64,000 nt of DNA from Paraburkholderia sediminicola (lineage in GTDB: Bacteria; Pseudomonadota; Gammaproteobacteria; Burkholderiales; Burkholderiaceae). Position 1 is the stretch's first letter; the number at the start of each line of letters is the position of its first letter. Location of the stretch: positions 248,001 through 312,000 of the forward strand of contig NZ_CADIKC010000002.1 of assembly GCF_902859805.1 (NCBI RefSeq). Reading direction: 5' to 3'. Of this stretch, positions 9,549-18,432 are shown piece by piece. The notes under the pieces were generated by a model, which worked only from the letters and a program-made list of their open reading frames with translations, was not told where the DNA came from and searched no databases. Position numbers and translations under genes: made by a program.

Positions 9549-11297
9549 ATGATCCAGAAGAAAAAATCGCAGTCGCACGATCCGTACGCGCCCGTCGCGA
9601 AGAACCAGTTGCTGGCCGCGCGCCTGCCGATGTGGCGTTCGAAACTTGTCGTCCTGCTGGTGTTCGGCGCGTTCGCGTCGCTGGCGGCGCGCGCGTTCTG
9701 GGTGCAGGTGGTCAATCAGGACTTCTACGTCGATCAGGGGCAAAAACGCTATCAGCGCACGCTCGAACTCGACGCGACGCGTGGGCGCATCGTCGACCGC
9801 AATGGCTCGATGCTCGCCGTCAGTCTCGCGACCTACGAGATCTGGGCCTCGCCCAAGCTGCTCGACGAAGCCTCGTTCGCGCCGCTTTCCAAGCTGCTCG
9901 ACCTGCCGCTGGCGGAACTGCGCCGGCGTCTGAATGGCGATAAAACCTTCGTGCTGCTCAAGCGCCAGGTGAACGCCGACACCGCCGATCATCTCAACAA
10001 ACTGGGTCTCGCCGGCATCACGCAGATCGCGGATTCGAAGCGCTTTTATCCCGAAGGCGAATCGGCGGCGCACGTGGTCGGCTTCACGGATATCGAGGAC
10101 AACGGCCAGGAAGGCGTCGAGCTCGCCGCCAACGAGCAACTGCTCGGCGTGCCGGGCCAGCGCGAAGTGATTCGCGACCGCCTGGGCCGCGTGGTGTCCG
10201 AGACCCGGCCGCTCGTGCCCGCGCAGAACGGCGACACCATCCACCTGACGATCGACCGGCGCATCCAGCAACTCGCTTACGCGCAACTGAAGGACGCCAT
10301 CGCCAAACATCACGCCGAGGCCGGCAGCGTGGTCGTGCTCGATGCGCGCAACGGCGAGATCCTCGCGCTCGCCAACTATCCGAGCTTCGATCCGAACGAC
10401 CGCGCGCGGCTCACCGGGCGGCAACTGCGCAATCGCGCGGTCGTCGACACCTTCGAGCCGGGTTCGACGATCAAGCCGGTCGTCGTCGCGCTGTCGATCG
10501 ATGAGGGCAAGGTGCGGCCGCAGAGCATCATCGATACCGCGCCGGGCTGGTACAAGATCGGCCCGGCGGTGATTCACGACACGTCGAATCACGGCGCGAT
10601 GACTGTCGCCGAAGCCGTGCAGAAGTCGAGCAATATCGCGCTCGCCAAGCTCGCACTGAATCTGCCAGCTGAAAAAATCTGGAACAAATATCAGGAGTAC
10701 GGGCTTGGGTTGAGGCCCGAGTTGACCTTTCCGGGCGTCGCGTCAGGCAAGGTGCGTCCGTACAAACGCTGGCGTCCGATCGAACAGGCAACCATGGCGT
10801 ACGGCTACGGCCTGTCCACTTCGCTACTGCAGATCGCGCAGGTCTATACGGCTTATGCCGGCGACGGCACCCTGCATCCCGTGAGTCTGTTGCGGACCGA
10901 CAAAAACGCGGACGGAACCGCGAGTGCGAATAGCGTGGCGCAGACCACGGATAAGGGCCATGCAGTCACAACGCCCGCCACCGCGCGCGCGATCCGCTCG
11001 ATGCTCGAAATGGCCACCGGCGTTGGCGGCACAGGGCGCGCAGCCGTAGTGGAAGGTTACCGGGTCGGAGGCAAAACGGGCACGGCGCGCAAACAGGTCG
11101 GCGCGACTTACGCGAAAAACCGTTACCGCGCGCTGTTTGTCGGCATGGCGCCGATGAGCGACCCACGGCTGATCGTCGCCGTGATGATCGACGACCCGGC
11201 CGGCAAGGCGTTCTATGGCGGGACGGTGGCCGGGCCGGTGTTCGGCGCGGTAACGGGTGGAGCGTTGCAATTGCTGGGGGTACCGCCGGACGCGTGA
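9549..11297 (+). CDS. FtsI/PBP3-type peptidoglycan transpeptidase (class B PBP), outside the dcw cluster
   Basis: A 582-residue class B penicillin-binding protein: cytoplasmic tail, one TM anchor (~32-52), PBP dimerisation domain (~75-235) with RGRIVDRNG, and transpeptidase domain. All three active-site motifs are present: EPGSTIKP (SxxK, ~305), KSSN (SxN, ~362) and GGKTGTA (KTG, ~512). It cross-links septal peptidoglycan. No mraW, murE, ftsL or other dcw gene is adjacent, so this is probably a second FtsI-like paralogue. ATG 9549 is preferred to 9522, whose extra residues are unlike the family. Intact; no truncation. Confidence 0.9.
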   Translation: MIQKKKSQSHDPYAPVAKNQLLAARLPMWRSKLVVLLVFGAFASLAARAFWVQVVNQDFYVDQGQKRYQRTLELDATRGRIVDRNGSMLAVSLATYEIWASPKLLDEASFAPLSKLLDLPLAELRRRLNGDKTFVLLKRQVNADTADHLNKLGLAGITQIADSKRFYPEGESAAHVVGFTDIEDNGQEGVELAANEQLLGVPGQREVIRDRLGRVVSETRPLVPAQNGDTIHLTIDRRIQQLAYAQLKDAIAKHHAEAGSVVVLDARNGEILALANYPSFDPNDRARLTGRQLRNRAVVDTFEPGSTIKPVVVALSIDEGKVRPQSIIDTAPGWYKIGPAVIHDTSNHGAMTVAEAVQKSSNIALAKLALNLPAEKIWNKYQEYGLGLRPELTFPGVASGKVRPYKRWRPIEQATMAYGYGLSTSLLQIAQVYTAYAGDGTLHPVSLLRTDKNADGTASANSVAQTTDKGHAVTTPATARAIRSMLEMATGVGGTGRAAVVEGYRVGGKTGTARKQVGATYAKNRYRALFVGMAPMSDPRLIVAVMIDDPAGKAFYGGTVAGPVFGAVTGGALQLLGVPPDA

Positions 11298-11350
11298 GGC
11301 GGACTCGCTACGTCGTGAATCGCGCCGCGCCGTTCCACCAGCAGCGACGG

Positions 11351-12466
11351 TTAACGCGGCGCGTTATCGCTGCCTACTTTCGCCAACGCTTCGATGCGGT
11401 TGCGGCCGTTGCGTTTGGCCTGGTACATCGCCCGATCGGCTTCTTCCATCATCGCGTGGCCGTGCACGGCCGCGTCGGCAGGCGCACCGGCAAGCGTGCG
11501 CGCCGCCACACCGATCGACACGGTCAACGCGATGCGCTCGCCATGGTCGTCCTGCAAATCCAGCTTTTCGACAGCCAGCCGCACGCGCTCGGCGACCGTC
11601 AACGCATCGGCCCGATCGCCTTGCAGCAGCGCGGTGAACTCTTCGCCGCCATAGCGCGCCACGGTGTCGCCCAGGCGCACCTGCTGCCGCACGCAGGCCG
11701 CCACGGCCGCCAGCGCGCGGTCGCCGGTCTGATGGCCGTAGGTGTCGTTGATCCGCTTGAAGCTGTCGATATCGATGAAAAGACACGCAACGGGCACGCC
11801 ATACCGAACGGCGCGCATGATTTCCTCGCGCAGCCGTTCATCGAAGTAGCGGCGATTGGCGAGACCAGTCAGCGAATCGGTCATACCGAGTTGCTTGAGC
11901 CGCTCGCGATGCGCGACATTGTCGAGACTCGCCGTGACGATGCTCGCAAAGCGCTCCAGGATATCCGTAGCCATGCCTTCAGCGAAACGCGCCAGGTCGT
12001 CGCTGCACAGGCAAAGATAGCCGCTGACGGTGTCGCCGGCGGCAAGCGGCAGCATGATTGCGCTCGCCGGCGTGTCGGCGTCGCCGAAGAATGCGCGGCG
12101 CGCCGCTTCATCCAGTTGGCCAGGCTTGCCCAGCCATGGCCGTCCCTCGTCGCACAAGCCTTGAGCGGCGAGCCCGCCTTCGCGCGACGTTTTCAGATTG
12201 GGCTGGTCGAGCGCATCCAGAGCGCCCGGATCGAGCAGTTCGAGCAGCATCGGCGCGCGGTCGTCGAGCCACAGCGTCACGCTCGCCAGCGAGAACTCCT
12301 TCGGCAGATGGCTGAACAGCGTGTCGAGAAACGACGCGAAATCCTGCGCGCCGATCAACCTCAACTCGACGTTCTGGAAGCGGCGCAGCGTGCGCTCGTT
12401 GTGCTGCACAGTATCGACGAGCGAGCGCAGGCGGTCGGAGAGCGGCGTTTGAGCGAGATTCGTCAC
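11351..12466 (-). CDS. Diguanylate cyclase with DUF484/GAF-like sensor domain
   Basis: The N-terminal ~180 residues (RLRSLVDTVQHNERTLRRFQ, then a GAF-like region with IMLPLAAGDTVSGYL) resemble DUF484. The C-terminal ~165 residues are a GGDEF domain: DSLTGLANRRYF, FIDIDSFKRINDTYGH, and the active-site loop YGGEEF. It should therefore make cyclic-di-GMP in the cytoplasm. An RxxD inhibitory site is not obvious before the GGEEF. The start is uncertain: GTG 12466 begins the conserved region, while an in-frame GTG at 12595 would add 43 residues. It converges on the PBP gene. Confidence 0.88.
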   Translation of the reverse strand: MTNLAQTPLSDRLRSLVDTVQHNERTLRRFQNVELRLIGAQDFASFLDTLFSHLPKEFSLASVTLWLDDRAPMLLELLDPGALDALDQPNLKTSREGGLAAQGLCDEGRPWLGKPGQLDEAARRAFFGDADTPASAIMLPLAAGDTVSGYLCLCSDDLARFAEGMATDILERFASIVTASLDNVAHRERLKQLGMTDSLTGLANRRYFDERLREEIMRAVRYGVPVACLFIDIDSFKRINDTYGHQTGDRALAAVAACVRQQVRLGDTVARYGGEEFTALLQGDRADALTVAERVRLAVEKLDLQDDHGERIALTVSIGVAARTLAGAPADAAVHGHAMMEEADRAMYQAKRNGRNRIEALAKVGSDNAPR

Positions 12467-12685
12467 GTTATTGATGCGGGCCCGGAGGCGAAGCGGGGTC
12501 GGCGGCCCCAACCGCTGTAATAACGGCCATTTCTGCGAGGTCTTGAGGGTTCGATCACCACGCTCGCAAAAACAGCGGTTTAACAGGGTGATCACGCAGA
12601 GGGATCACGCCCGGGAATTTTGAGCGTGATCTTAAGTTTGGCTTAATTCTTACCTGTAACTATGGCACCCAACATCCCCTGTTGA

Positions 12686-12716
12686 GCCGCCAGAACACCG
12701 GCGGCGCTTTTTTTCT
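12686..12716 (+). terminator. Candidate rho-independent terminator in a leader
   Basis: Six-bp stem GCCGCC (12686-12691) with GGCGGC (12700-12705) followed by GCTTTTTTT. It points along the plus strand, yet no plus-strand gene lies upstream for over a kilobase (only the diguanylate cyclase on the other strand). It therefore ends either a short untranslated RNA starting near 12640-12670 or a leader of the next gene. Confidence 0.5.
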
Positions 12717-12777
12717 CAAGGGATGTCGCCGACGCGCCGATAGATGGACAGCATGCCTGCGAAGAAGGAGTCAAACG

Positions 12778-13035
12778 ATGGTGGAAGACACGGTATTCGA
12801 GCATCTACGCGCGATGCCCGGCAACGAATGGGTGCGCCAGATCCACTCGTGCAAGGTCTCGGACCCCTTGCAGCCCCCATGGGGACGCTCGTACAGACTC
12901 GTCGAATGGACCATGAAGCACACCCCCGAATCGAGCCGCCGCGTGGTGCCCGCGGAAAGTACGCCACTCGAAATCGCACAGGCGGTCGTGTCGCACATTC
13001 CGGGGCGCCGCTTCTGCCAGCACGGCGACGATTAA
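12778..13035 (+). CDS. DUF2866-like small conserved protein, unknown function
   Basis: An 85-residue protein with a GAAGGAG ribosome-binding site about 8 bases before ATG 12778. The core WGRSYRLVEWTMKH followed by STPLEIAQAVVSHIPGR looks like the Burkholderia-restricted DUF2866 family as I remember it; I could not confirm this. It is small, soluble and carries no metal or nucleotide motif. A longer reading from 12682 runs through the terminator hairpin and is rejected. Confidence 0.65.
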   Translation: MVEDTVFEHLRAMPGNEWVRQIHSCKVSDPLQPPWGRSYRLVEWTMKHTPESSRRVVPAESTPLEIAQAVVSHIPGRRFCQHGDD

Positions 13036-13057
13036 TTCACTAGCCGGCAACCTGCCC

Positions 13058-13696
13058 TCAGCTTTTCGCGCGCTTCGCCATTTCTTCCTCAAACAGGGCG
13101 AATTCTTCTTTTGCGGCCTTTGCCACACTCGGCCGCTGCATCAAGCGCTTGTAGTAAGCCGCCACCGCCGGCCATTGCGACAGATCAATGCCGCCATGCG
13201 ACGCCCAGTTCAGCACCGTGACCAGATACGCGTCGCCCACGCTGAACGCGTCGAGCAGATACTCGCTTTGCGCCAGATGATCCTGCAGAACGCCTAGCCG
13301 CAACGCGGCCTTGTCGCGCGCATAGCGCTTCACGTCTTCGGGCGCGCGCGCATCGAGCAGCGGCACGAACACCGCCTTGTGCAACTCCGAACTGATAAAA
13401 CCCAGCCATTGCTGCAAGCGCGCGCGCTGTGCCGTGCCCGCAGCAGGCGCGAGCCGGGCGGCCGGAAAATGATCGGCCACATACGGCAGGATCGCCGTGT
13501 TTTCGGTCAACAGCCAGCCTTCATCCGTGCGCAGCACCGGCACCTGCCCGAGCGGACTGATCGGATAGAAATCCGAGCCGTCCGACAACTGTTTCGACTT
13601 CGTGTCGACCTGAATGAACCCAGCCTGCGCCCCCGCCTCGTACAACGCGATTCGGGTGGCCAGTGAACAAGCGAGCGGCGAGAAGTACAGATCCAT
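13058..13696 (-). CDS. Glutathione S-transferase
   Basis: A 212-residue cytosolic GST. The thioredoxin-like N-terminal domain has YFSPLACSLATRIAL (Ser/Cys at 11/10, as in beta-class enzymes), the cis-proline turn GQVPVL and the glutathione-contacting LTENTAIL. The all-helical C-terminal domain has FSVGDAYLVTVLNW, the usual N-capping box position. It conjugates or reduces electrophiles with glutathione. It is divergent from a TetR regulator with only 65 bp between starts, which suggests direct control by that repressor. Confidence 0.92.
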   Translation of the reverse strand: MDLYFSPLACSLATRIALYEAGAQAGFIQVDTKSKQLSDGSDFYPISPLGQVPVLRTDEGWLLTENTAILPYVADHFPAARLAPAAGTAQRARLQQWLGFISSELHKAVFVPLLDARAPEDVKRYARDKAALRLGVLQDHLAQSEYLLDAFSVGDAYLVTVLNWASHGGIDLSQWPAVAAYYKRLMQRPSVAKAAKEEFALFEEEMAKRAKS

Positions 13697-13761
13697 GGGG
13701 AATCCCCTGTCGTTGGTGTTTTTGTACTATATTGCATATAAATCACTTCCGCCATATTTTT

Positions 13762-14448
13762 ATGCCGACCAGTACAAAAAAAGAAGTTCGCCCGCGTGGC
13801 CGTCCGCGTGCCTATGATTCCGACCAGGCGCTCGCCGATGCTAGAGACGTGTTCTGGCGCAGCGGCTATGCGGGCACCTCGCTGGATCAACTGAGCACCG
13901 CGACCGGTATGAATCGCCCGAGTCTGTACGGTGCATTCGGCGACAAACACGCGTTGTATCTGACCACGCTCGAACGTTATATCGAGGCCGGCCGGCTCGC
14001 GATGGTTCATGCACTCAGCGAGGATCTGCCATTGCCGCAGGCCCTGCTGCGCGTTTATGACGGCGCGCTCGCGTGGTACCTGCCCGCCGACGGCGATCCG
14101 CTCGGCTGCTTCATGATCGGCACCGCCGCGGTCGAAGCGGTGGATGACGCCGAAGTCCGCGCAGCGCTAGCCGAGGGACTGCGCACCTACGACAAGGCCT
14201 TCGAGAAACGCTTGAAGCTGGCGCAGGCCGCAGGAGAACTGGCCGCCGATGCACAACCGCCTCTTCTCGCCAAGGTCGCATCGGCGATTTTGCACAGCCT
14301 CGCGTTGCGCGCTCGCGCGGGCGATTCGCGCGCGTCGCTGCGGGCAACGGCGGTTGCAGGGGTGGCGTTGATATGCGGCAATGCGGGCGCGTCACCTGTG
14401 CCGGCAACGGGCAAAACCACAGCAAAAGGACGTGGGCGCCAGACGTAA
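13762..14448 (+). CDS. TetR/AcrR family transcriptional regulator
   Basis: A 228-residue regulator. A basic N-terminus (RPRGRPRAYD) leads into the TetR helix-turn-helix at ~20-65 (FWRSGYAGTSLDQLSTATGMNRPSLYGAFGDKHALY is the family pattern spanning this region). The C-terminal half is an alpha-helical ligand domain with a GCFMIGTAAVE segment. It is divergent from the GST gene. The 65-bp gap holds an AT-rich near-palindrome (TATATTGCATATA around 13730-13742) that could be the operator for both. It probably represses the GST until an electrophile or other ligand binds. Confidence 0.9.
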   Translation: MPTSTKKEVRPRGRPRAYDSDQALADARDVFWRSGYAGTSLDQLSTATGMNRPSLYGAFGDKHALYLTTLERYIEAGRLAMVHALSEDLPLPQALLRVYDGALAWYLPADGDPLGCFMIGTAAVEAVDDAEVRAALAEGLRTYDKAFEKRLKLAQAAGELAADAQPPLLAKVASAILHSLALRARAGDSRASLRATAVAGVALICGNAGASPVPATGKTTAKGRGRQT

Positions 14449-14585
14449 GGAGTTCGCTGGCGTTATTCGATTTCCGTTCAGATCACGGGCGGCCGAGGGT
14501 CGCCGCGCCTTTGCAATGCTTGACAGTCACGGGGAATGTTTATGCCTATGATGGGTCGATTCACCCGACACGTCATGGTTTCGAC

Positions 14586-14669
14586 ATGAACTATCCCTAC
14601 GACGTACTGACCGCCGCCTGCCTTTTCATCATCGTGATCTCCACCACCATCATGCTCGCGCTCACCTGA
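14586..14669 (+). CDS. Possible 27-residue membrane peptide
   Basis: A short ORF encoding MNYPYDVLTAAC followed by a single hydrophobic segment (LFIIVISTTIMLAL) and a terminal Thr. The composition is right for a one-helix membrane peptide, and codons in the segment are C/G-ending as in real genes nearby. No strong Shine-Dalgarno is visible, so the call is tentative. Confidence 0.35.
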   Translation: MNYPYDVLTAACLFIIVISTTIMLALT

Positions 14670-14751
14670 GCGAGCGTTGTAACGCCCCGTGCTATAGGGC
14701 GGTCCAGCAGGTCAACGCGCACCCCGCGGTTCCATAAAAAGACGGGATATA

Positions 14752-14767
14752 CTGTACATATATACAG
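14752..14767 (+). promoter_or_regulatory. LexA (SOS) box
   Basis: CTGTACATATATACAG fits the CTGT-N8-ACAG LexA consensus perfectly and is fully AT in its centre apart from one C. It ends 17 bases before the ATG at 14785 and so would overlap the promoter or start region of the next gene. Confidence 0.8.
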
Positions 14768-14784
14768 TACTTTTCGTCTGAACA

Positions 14785-15153
14785 ATGCGCCTTCCTCCCT
14801 TCGAATCTCCAACGCTCGCTGAACTGCGCGCCTGGTGGCGTACGCGCGACGAGCAGGCCATCCAGCGCCTCATTCTCGAGATTCAACGGCAACGGCTCAC
14901 GCTGCTGGAGTTGCGCAATCTGATCGACAGCGGCGTCCAGCAGGCGCGCGCCGCCGACCGCACGCTGGTCGAACGCGGCGAACCATTAATGACGCTACGC
15001 ATACGGATCGCGCAGGAAGTACTGCGTGTGGGCGATATCGACGATACGCGGCAGAAGAGCCGCGCCGAACAGGAGAAGCTCGCCGTGCGCACCGAGGGCC
15101 AGATGGAATACGCACGCGAAGGCCGCCTGAGGAGGCAGCGCCGGAATATCTAG
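14785..15153 (+). CDS. Predicted SOS-controlled helical protein, unknown function
   Basis: A 122-residue, charge-rich, almost certainly all-helical protein (many Arg/Gln/Glu/Leu; heptad-like stretch IQRLILEIQRQRLTLLELRN at ~27-46). It has no membrane segment or recognised domain and a basic C-terminus (RLRRQRRN). It begins right after a perfect LexA box, so LexA repression and induction by DNA damage are likely. It could be a DNA-damage accessory or inhibitor protein, but nothing in the sequence proves this. Confidence 0.7.
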   Translation: MRLPPFESPTLAELRAWWRTRDEQAIQRLILEIQRQRLTLLELRNLIDSGVQQARAADRTLVERGEPLMTLRIRIAQEVLRVGDIDDTRQKSRAEQEKLAVRTEGQMEYAREGRLRRQRRNI

Positions 15154-15224
15154 TTCGAGTGCGGCAGCGTGTTTCCGCGCACCCGAACGAAAAAGCGGTG
15201 CGCGCCCGCGTCAATGCCGCAGGG

Positions 15225-15851
15225 TCAGCGTGTTTGCGTCGCGACGCGCAGGCCGAGCGAAATGAACAGCACGCCGATAATCTTGTTTTGCCAGCGGCTA
15301 AGCCATGTCAGGCGCTTGACGAGTTTGCCCAGCGGACGAATCGTCAGCACGATCAGCGTTGTATAAAGCGCGCTCATGCCAACGAAGATCAGGCCCAGCG
15401 TCGTGAACTGCAGGAACGAAGAACCGTGCTCAGGCCGAACGAACTGCGGCAGAAACGCGAGGAAAAACAGCGCGGTCTTGGGGTTCAGCACTTCGGCAGG
15501 AATTGCCTGAAAGAAGGCCTTGGAGGCGGATACCGGCGCAACCGTCGGCAAATGCGCGCTCGCCTGCTTTTCGCGCAAGGCGCGAACGCCCAGATAGACG
15601 AGATAGGCGGCGCCGACGATTTTCACCGCATTGAAGGCGAGCGCCGACGTCATCAGCAAGGCCGACAGGCCAATCGCAGCGCCAAGCGTGTGGATGAAAT
15701 CGCCAGCGGCGACGCCGAGGCCGGTGAGTATGCCGGCCTTGCGCCCACCATGCACCGTGCGGGTCAAAACCAGCAGCACGGCCGGACCGGGAATCAGAAA
15801 GAGCCCGAGTACAACGGCAACGAAGGTTCCTAGCGTAGAAAGGTCAAGCAT
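15225..15851 (-). CDS. LysE/RhtB family amino-acid exporter
   Basis: A 208-residue, six-helix inner-membrane protein. It starts with a hydrophobic helix running into IPGPAVLLVLTRTVHGGRKAGILTG, the N-terminal P-G-P signature region of the LysE/RhtB fold. EVLNPKTALFFLAFLPQFV in the middle is the second family hallmark. Members export amino acids, homoserine lactones or related small molecules by proton antiport. The substrate is unknown and no LysR partner is adjacent. Confidence 0.9.
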   Translation of the reverse strand: MLDLSTLGTFVAVVLGLFLIPGPAVLLVLTRTVHGGRKAGILTGLGVAAGDFIHTLGAAIGLSALLMTSALAFNAVKIVGAAYLVYLGVRALREKQASAHLPTVAPVSASKAFFQAIPAEVLNPKTALFFLAFLPQFVRPEHGSSFLQFTTLGLIFVGMSALYTTLIVLTIRPLGKLVKRLTWLSRWQNKIIGVLFISLGLRVATQTR

Positions 15852-16015
15852 GTCGTCTCCTGTGTGGCGCGCCCGGTTCTACGCAGAGGCGCGCGTTCAG
15901 CGGACGATTGTAGATCGTTCGGCGATTCCCCGCCGACGATCCGTTACCATTGCGGGCACAGGGCCGCCTACGCTCCACGTGCGGCCCGCATTTTTTATCC
16001 ACTGAAGTCTTTGCC

Positions 16016-16600
16016 TTGCCCACCTACACCTTGCCCGCGCCGCTCTCCGCGGAACTCGAGATTCGCAAAAGCCGTTTCATCGCGCACGCGATACCGGTCG
16101 CCGACCGCGACGCCGCGATGGCCGAGTTGCGGCGCCTGCGCGACGAGCATCCAGGCGCGACGCATGTGTGCTGGGCGCTGCTGGCAGGTGGCCAGTCAGG
16201 CATGTCCGACGACGGCGAGCCGTCCGGCACCGCGGGCCGGCCGATTCTCGAAGTGCTGCGGCATCACGACCTAGACGGCGTGCTGGCCGCCGTCGTGCGG
16301 TATTACGGCGGCGTGAAGCTGGGCGCCGGCGGGTTGGTGCGAGCGTATACCGACGCGATTGCTTCGGTTCTACTGGACGCGCCGCGGGTGGAGAGGATTG
16401 CCCAGGTTACGCTGATCGTCGAAGTGAGCTACGCCGATGAAGCGAAGGTGCGCAGATGGATCGAGGCTGAAGGTTATGGCCTTGTGGACAGTGCCTACGG
16501 GATGCTGGTGAAGATGACGGTCCGCCTGCCCGTCAACGCGATAGACGAGGCCCGGCTAGCCCTGGTGGATATGACTCAGGGGAAAGCCGGGTTCTTTTGA
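16016..16600 (+). CDS. YigZ/IMPACT family protein
   Basis: About 194 residues. The N-terminal UPF0029/IMPACT domain has ELEIRKSRFIAHA, the family hallmark SDDGEPSGTAGRPIL (~66-80) and VVRYYGGVKLGAGGLVRAY (~95-113). The C-terminal ferredoxin-like DUF1949 domain runs from ~135. Cellular role is poorly defined; eukaryotic IMPACT regulates GCN2. No ATG fits: TTG 16016 is in frame where the family normally starts, and another TTG at 15950 would add 22 non-conserved residues. Confidence 0.87.
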   Translation: MPTYTLPAPLSAELEIRKSRFIAHAIPVADRDAAMAELRRLRDEHPGATHVCWALLAGGQSGMSDDGEPSGTAGRPILEVLRHHDLDGVLAAVVRYYGGVKLGAGGLVRAYTDAIASVLLDAPRVERIAQVTLIVEVSYADEAKVRRWIEAEGYGLVDSAYGMLVKMTVRLPVNAIDEARLALVDMTQGKAGFF

Positions 16601-16819
16601 TCGCATTGGCCTCGGAGCGAGGCTACTTCAATAGTTCGAGAATTCCGGACCCCGATCCACTTTAGAAGATGCACGGGATCGGCTCGCTGTTACCATGCTG
16701 CTCTGTACCGGAATGACTCAACTTAAAAGGCAATTCCTCTGACCTCGACCGACGCTTTTTCCAGCACAGCGCCCGAGTCGCCGCAACGGAGTCAGTCTCT
16801 GCGGCCATCGCTCGATCCC

Positions 16820-17383
16820 ATGCGTCCGGGCCTGAGATCCACCGTGCTCAAGGGTTGCGGCGTCGTCGCGCTGCCGTTGATGCTGTCCGCATGCTCGTGG
16901 TCGTGGTTCGGCCTGAATTGCCCACCGCGCGCAACCGCGCATCCAACCGGTTGGCTGAGCGTCGCGCCCGCCGGCGATTTCGCCTACATGCCGGCTCGCA
17001 ACGGCCAGGTTTCGCCGAACCGGATCGAAAACACGGCGATGACTGGCATCGTGCTAAAAAGCGATATCAATGAGACCGTGCGCAACAGCATTGTCAGCAA
17101 CTTGCAGATCGCGGGTTTTCATCTCACTGAAGGCAGGAAGGTGCTAAGCGGCAGCATCGAGAAGTTCACGGTGGACGACGCACGCTCGCCGGCATTCTGG
17201 ACGCTGAAAATGCGCTACATCGTGACCGATGCCACGACCCAGAAGGTTGTGTTCTCAACCACCAAGACGGTCCGGCAGAAGTCGCCCAAATTCACGAGCA
17301 ATACCATCGCAATCGAAGACACGGTCAAACTGAGTGTCGAGGCGCTGATCAGCGACCCAGGTTTTGTTAATTCGGTGAATTAA
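16820..17383 (+). CDS. Predicted outer-membrane-type lipoprotein, unknown function
   Basis: 187 residues with a lipoprotein signal: basic n-region, hydrophobic VVALPLMLSAC and Cys at residue 25 as acyl acceptor (lipobox L-S-A-C). The residue after the Cys is Ser, not Asp, so sorting to the outer membrane is expected. The mature part (VLKSDINETVRNSIVSNLQIAGFHL, then a strand-rich C-terminus) resembles YajG-like lipoproteins in layout, but I do not claim homology. The gene is monocistronic. Confidence 0.75.
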   Translation: MRPGLRSTVLKGCGVVALPLMLSACSWSWFGLNCPPRATAHPTGWLSVAPAGDFAYMPARNGQVSPNRIENTAMTGIVLKSDINETVRNSIVSNLQIAGFHLTEGRKVLSGSIEKFTVDDARSPAFWTLKMRYIVTDATTQKVVFSTTKTVRQKSPKFTSNTIAIEDTVKLSVEALISDPGFVNSVN

Positions 17384-17545
17384 ACGGACAGACCGGACCG
17401 GCGCCATGCGCCGATTCGCTACAATCGGGGAATATCGAGGGGACCGCAAAATCCGGCAGAATCGTGCAGAATCGAAGCGCCGCTGGCGCCTGCCGTCTCG
17501 CGTGCCCGATTCTGCAACCCTGCGCCCTTCTCTGTGCGAGCCGTC

Positions 17546-18166
17546 ATGTCTATCACCGCCTGGCTGTTCTTCCTGCCCGCCTGCTTCGCGATCAACCTCG
17601 CGCCCGGCCCGAACAATCTTCTCTCCATTAACGTTGCCGCGCGTCACGGCTTCATCACGGCTTTCGTCGGCGGCACCGGCCGGCTGGTCGCGTTCGCGCT
17701 GATGCTGGTGCTGGCCGCGACCGGCCTCGCCGTCGTGCTGCACGCATCCGAATGGTTCTTTCTCGCGATCAAACTGGCCGGCGCCGCGTATCTGATCTGG
17801 CTTGCCATTCAGTTGTGGCGCAGCGACGCGCCGGCCATCGATACGATCCAGCAGGACGATGCATCGCTCTGGCGAATTGCGCGGCAGGAGTGTCTCGTGG
17901 CTGCGGGCAATCCGAAGGCGATTCTGGTTTTCACCGCATTTTTGCCGCAGTTCGTCGATATCGCCAAACCGATGCTGCCGCAGTTCGCGGTGCTCGGGGC
18001 GAGCTTTCTGGTCCTCGAATGGGTGGCGATTGCGCTGTATTCGTGGGCTGGCATGCACCTTGGCAAGTGGCTGGTTCGCGCCAAGGTTCGCCGGTGGTTC
18101 AATCGCTGCTGCGGAGCGTTTCTGGCGGCAATCGGCGTAAGCTTTCTGCTGGTTCGGCGGACGTAA
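17546..18166 (+). CDS. LysE/RhtB family exporter (second copy)
   Basis: A 206-residue, six-helix protein with the signature INLAPGPNNLLSINVAARHG at the N-terminus and AAGNPKAILVFTAFLPQFV in the middle. ATG 17546 is the fourth codon after an in-frame GTG at 17534; the ATG puts the first helix at the N-terminus as usual. It is likely a proton-driven amino-acid or metabolite exporter. Only moderately similar to the copy at 15225-15851, so this is not a recent duplication. Confidence 0.88.
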   Translation: MSITAWLFFLPACFAINLAPGPNNLLSINVAARHGFITAFVGGTGRLVAFALMLVLAATGLAVVLHASEWFFLAIKLAGAAYLIWLAIQLWRSDAPAIDTIQQDDASLWRIARQECLVAAGNPKAILVFTAFLPQFVDIAKPMLPQFAVLGASFLVLEWVAIALYSWAGMHLGKWLVRAKVRRWFNRCCGAFLAAIGVSFLLVRRT

Positions 18167-18315
18167 AACGCCTGAACTCGAAACTTAATATTCAGCTTTC
18201 CGAATTATCTCTCCAGCAGCGCTGCAGCTGCACGACGCCTTCTCGCACCGTTGAAATCCGAATCGCAGTCAGCCTGTTCGTGCAATCATAAACAATAGGT
18301 AATGGACGGCTGCAT

Positions 18316-18354
18316 AAACTTTAACTGTCAGTAATTGACCTGCGCCTTTATGCT
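18316..18354 (+). promoter_or_regulatory. Shared 39-bp motif, copy 1 (upstream of panE-like gene)
   Basis: AAACTTTAACT at 18316-18326, ATTGA at 18334-18338 and TATGCT at 18349-18354. The same elements with identical spacing occur at 24636-24674 and, on the minus strand, at 23633-23595. It sits ~80 bases before the ATG at 18433, where an activator site plus -10 region is expected. Confidence 0.6.
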
Positions 18355-18432
18355 CGAAGAATGACCCGCCGCCGCGGCAGGACCCTGCGCGGCATCGGAC
18401 AAGCGACTTCTCATAGTCATAGGGGCGGCATC

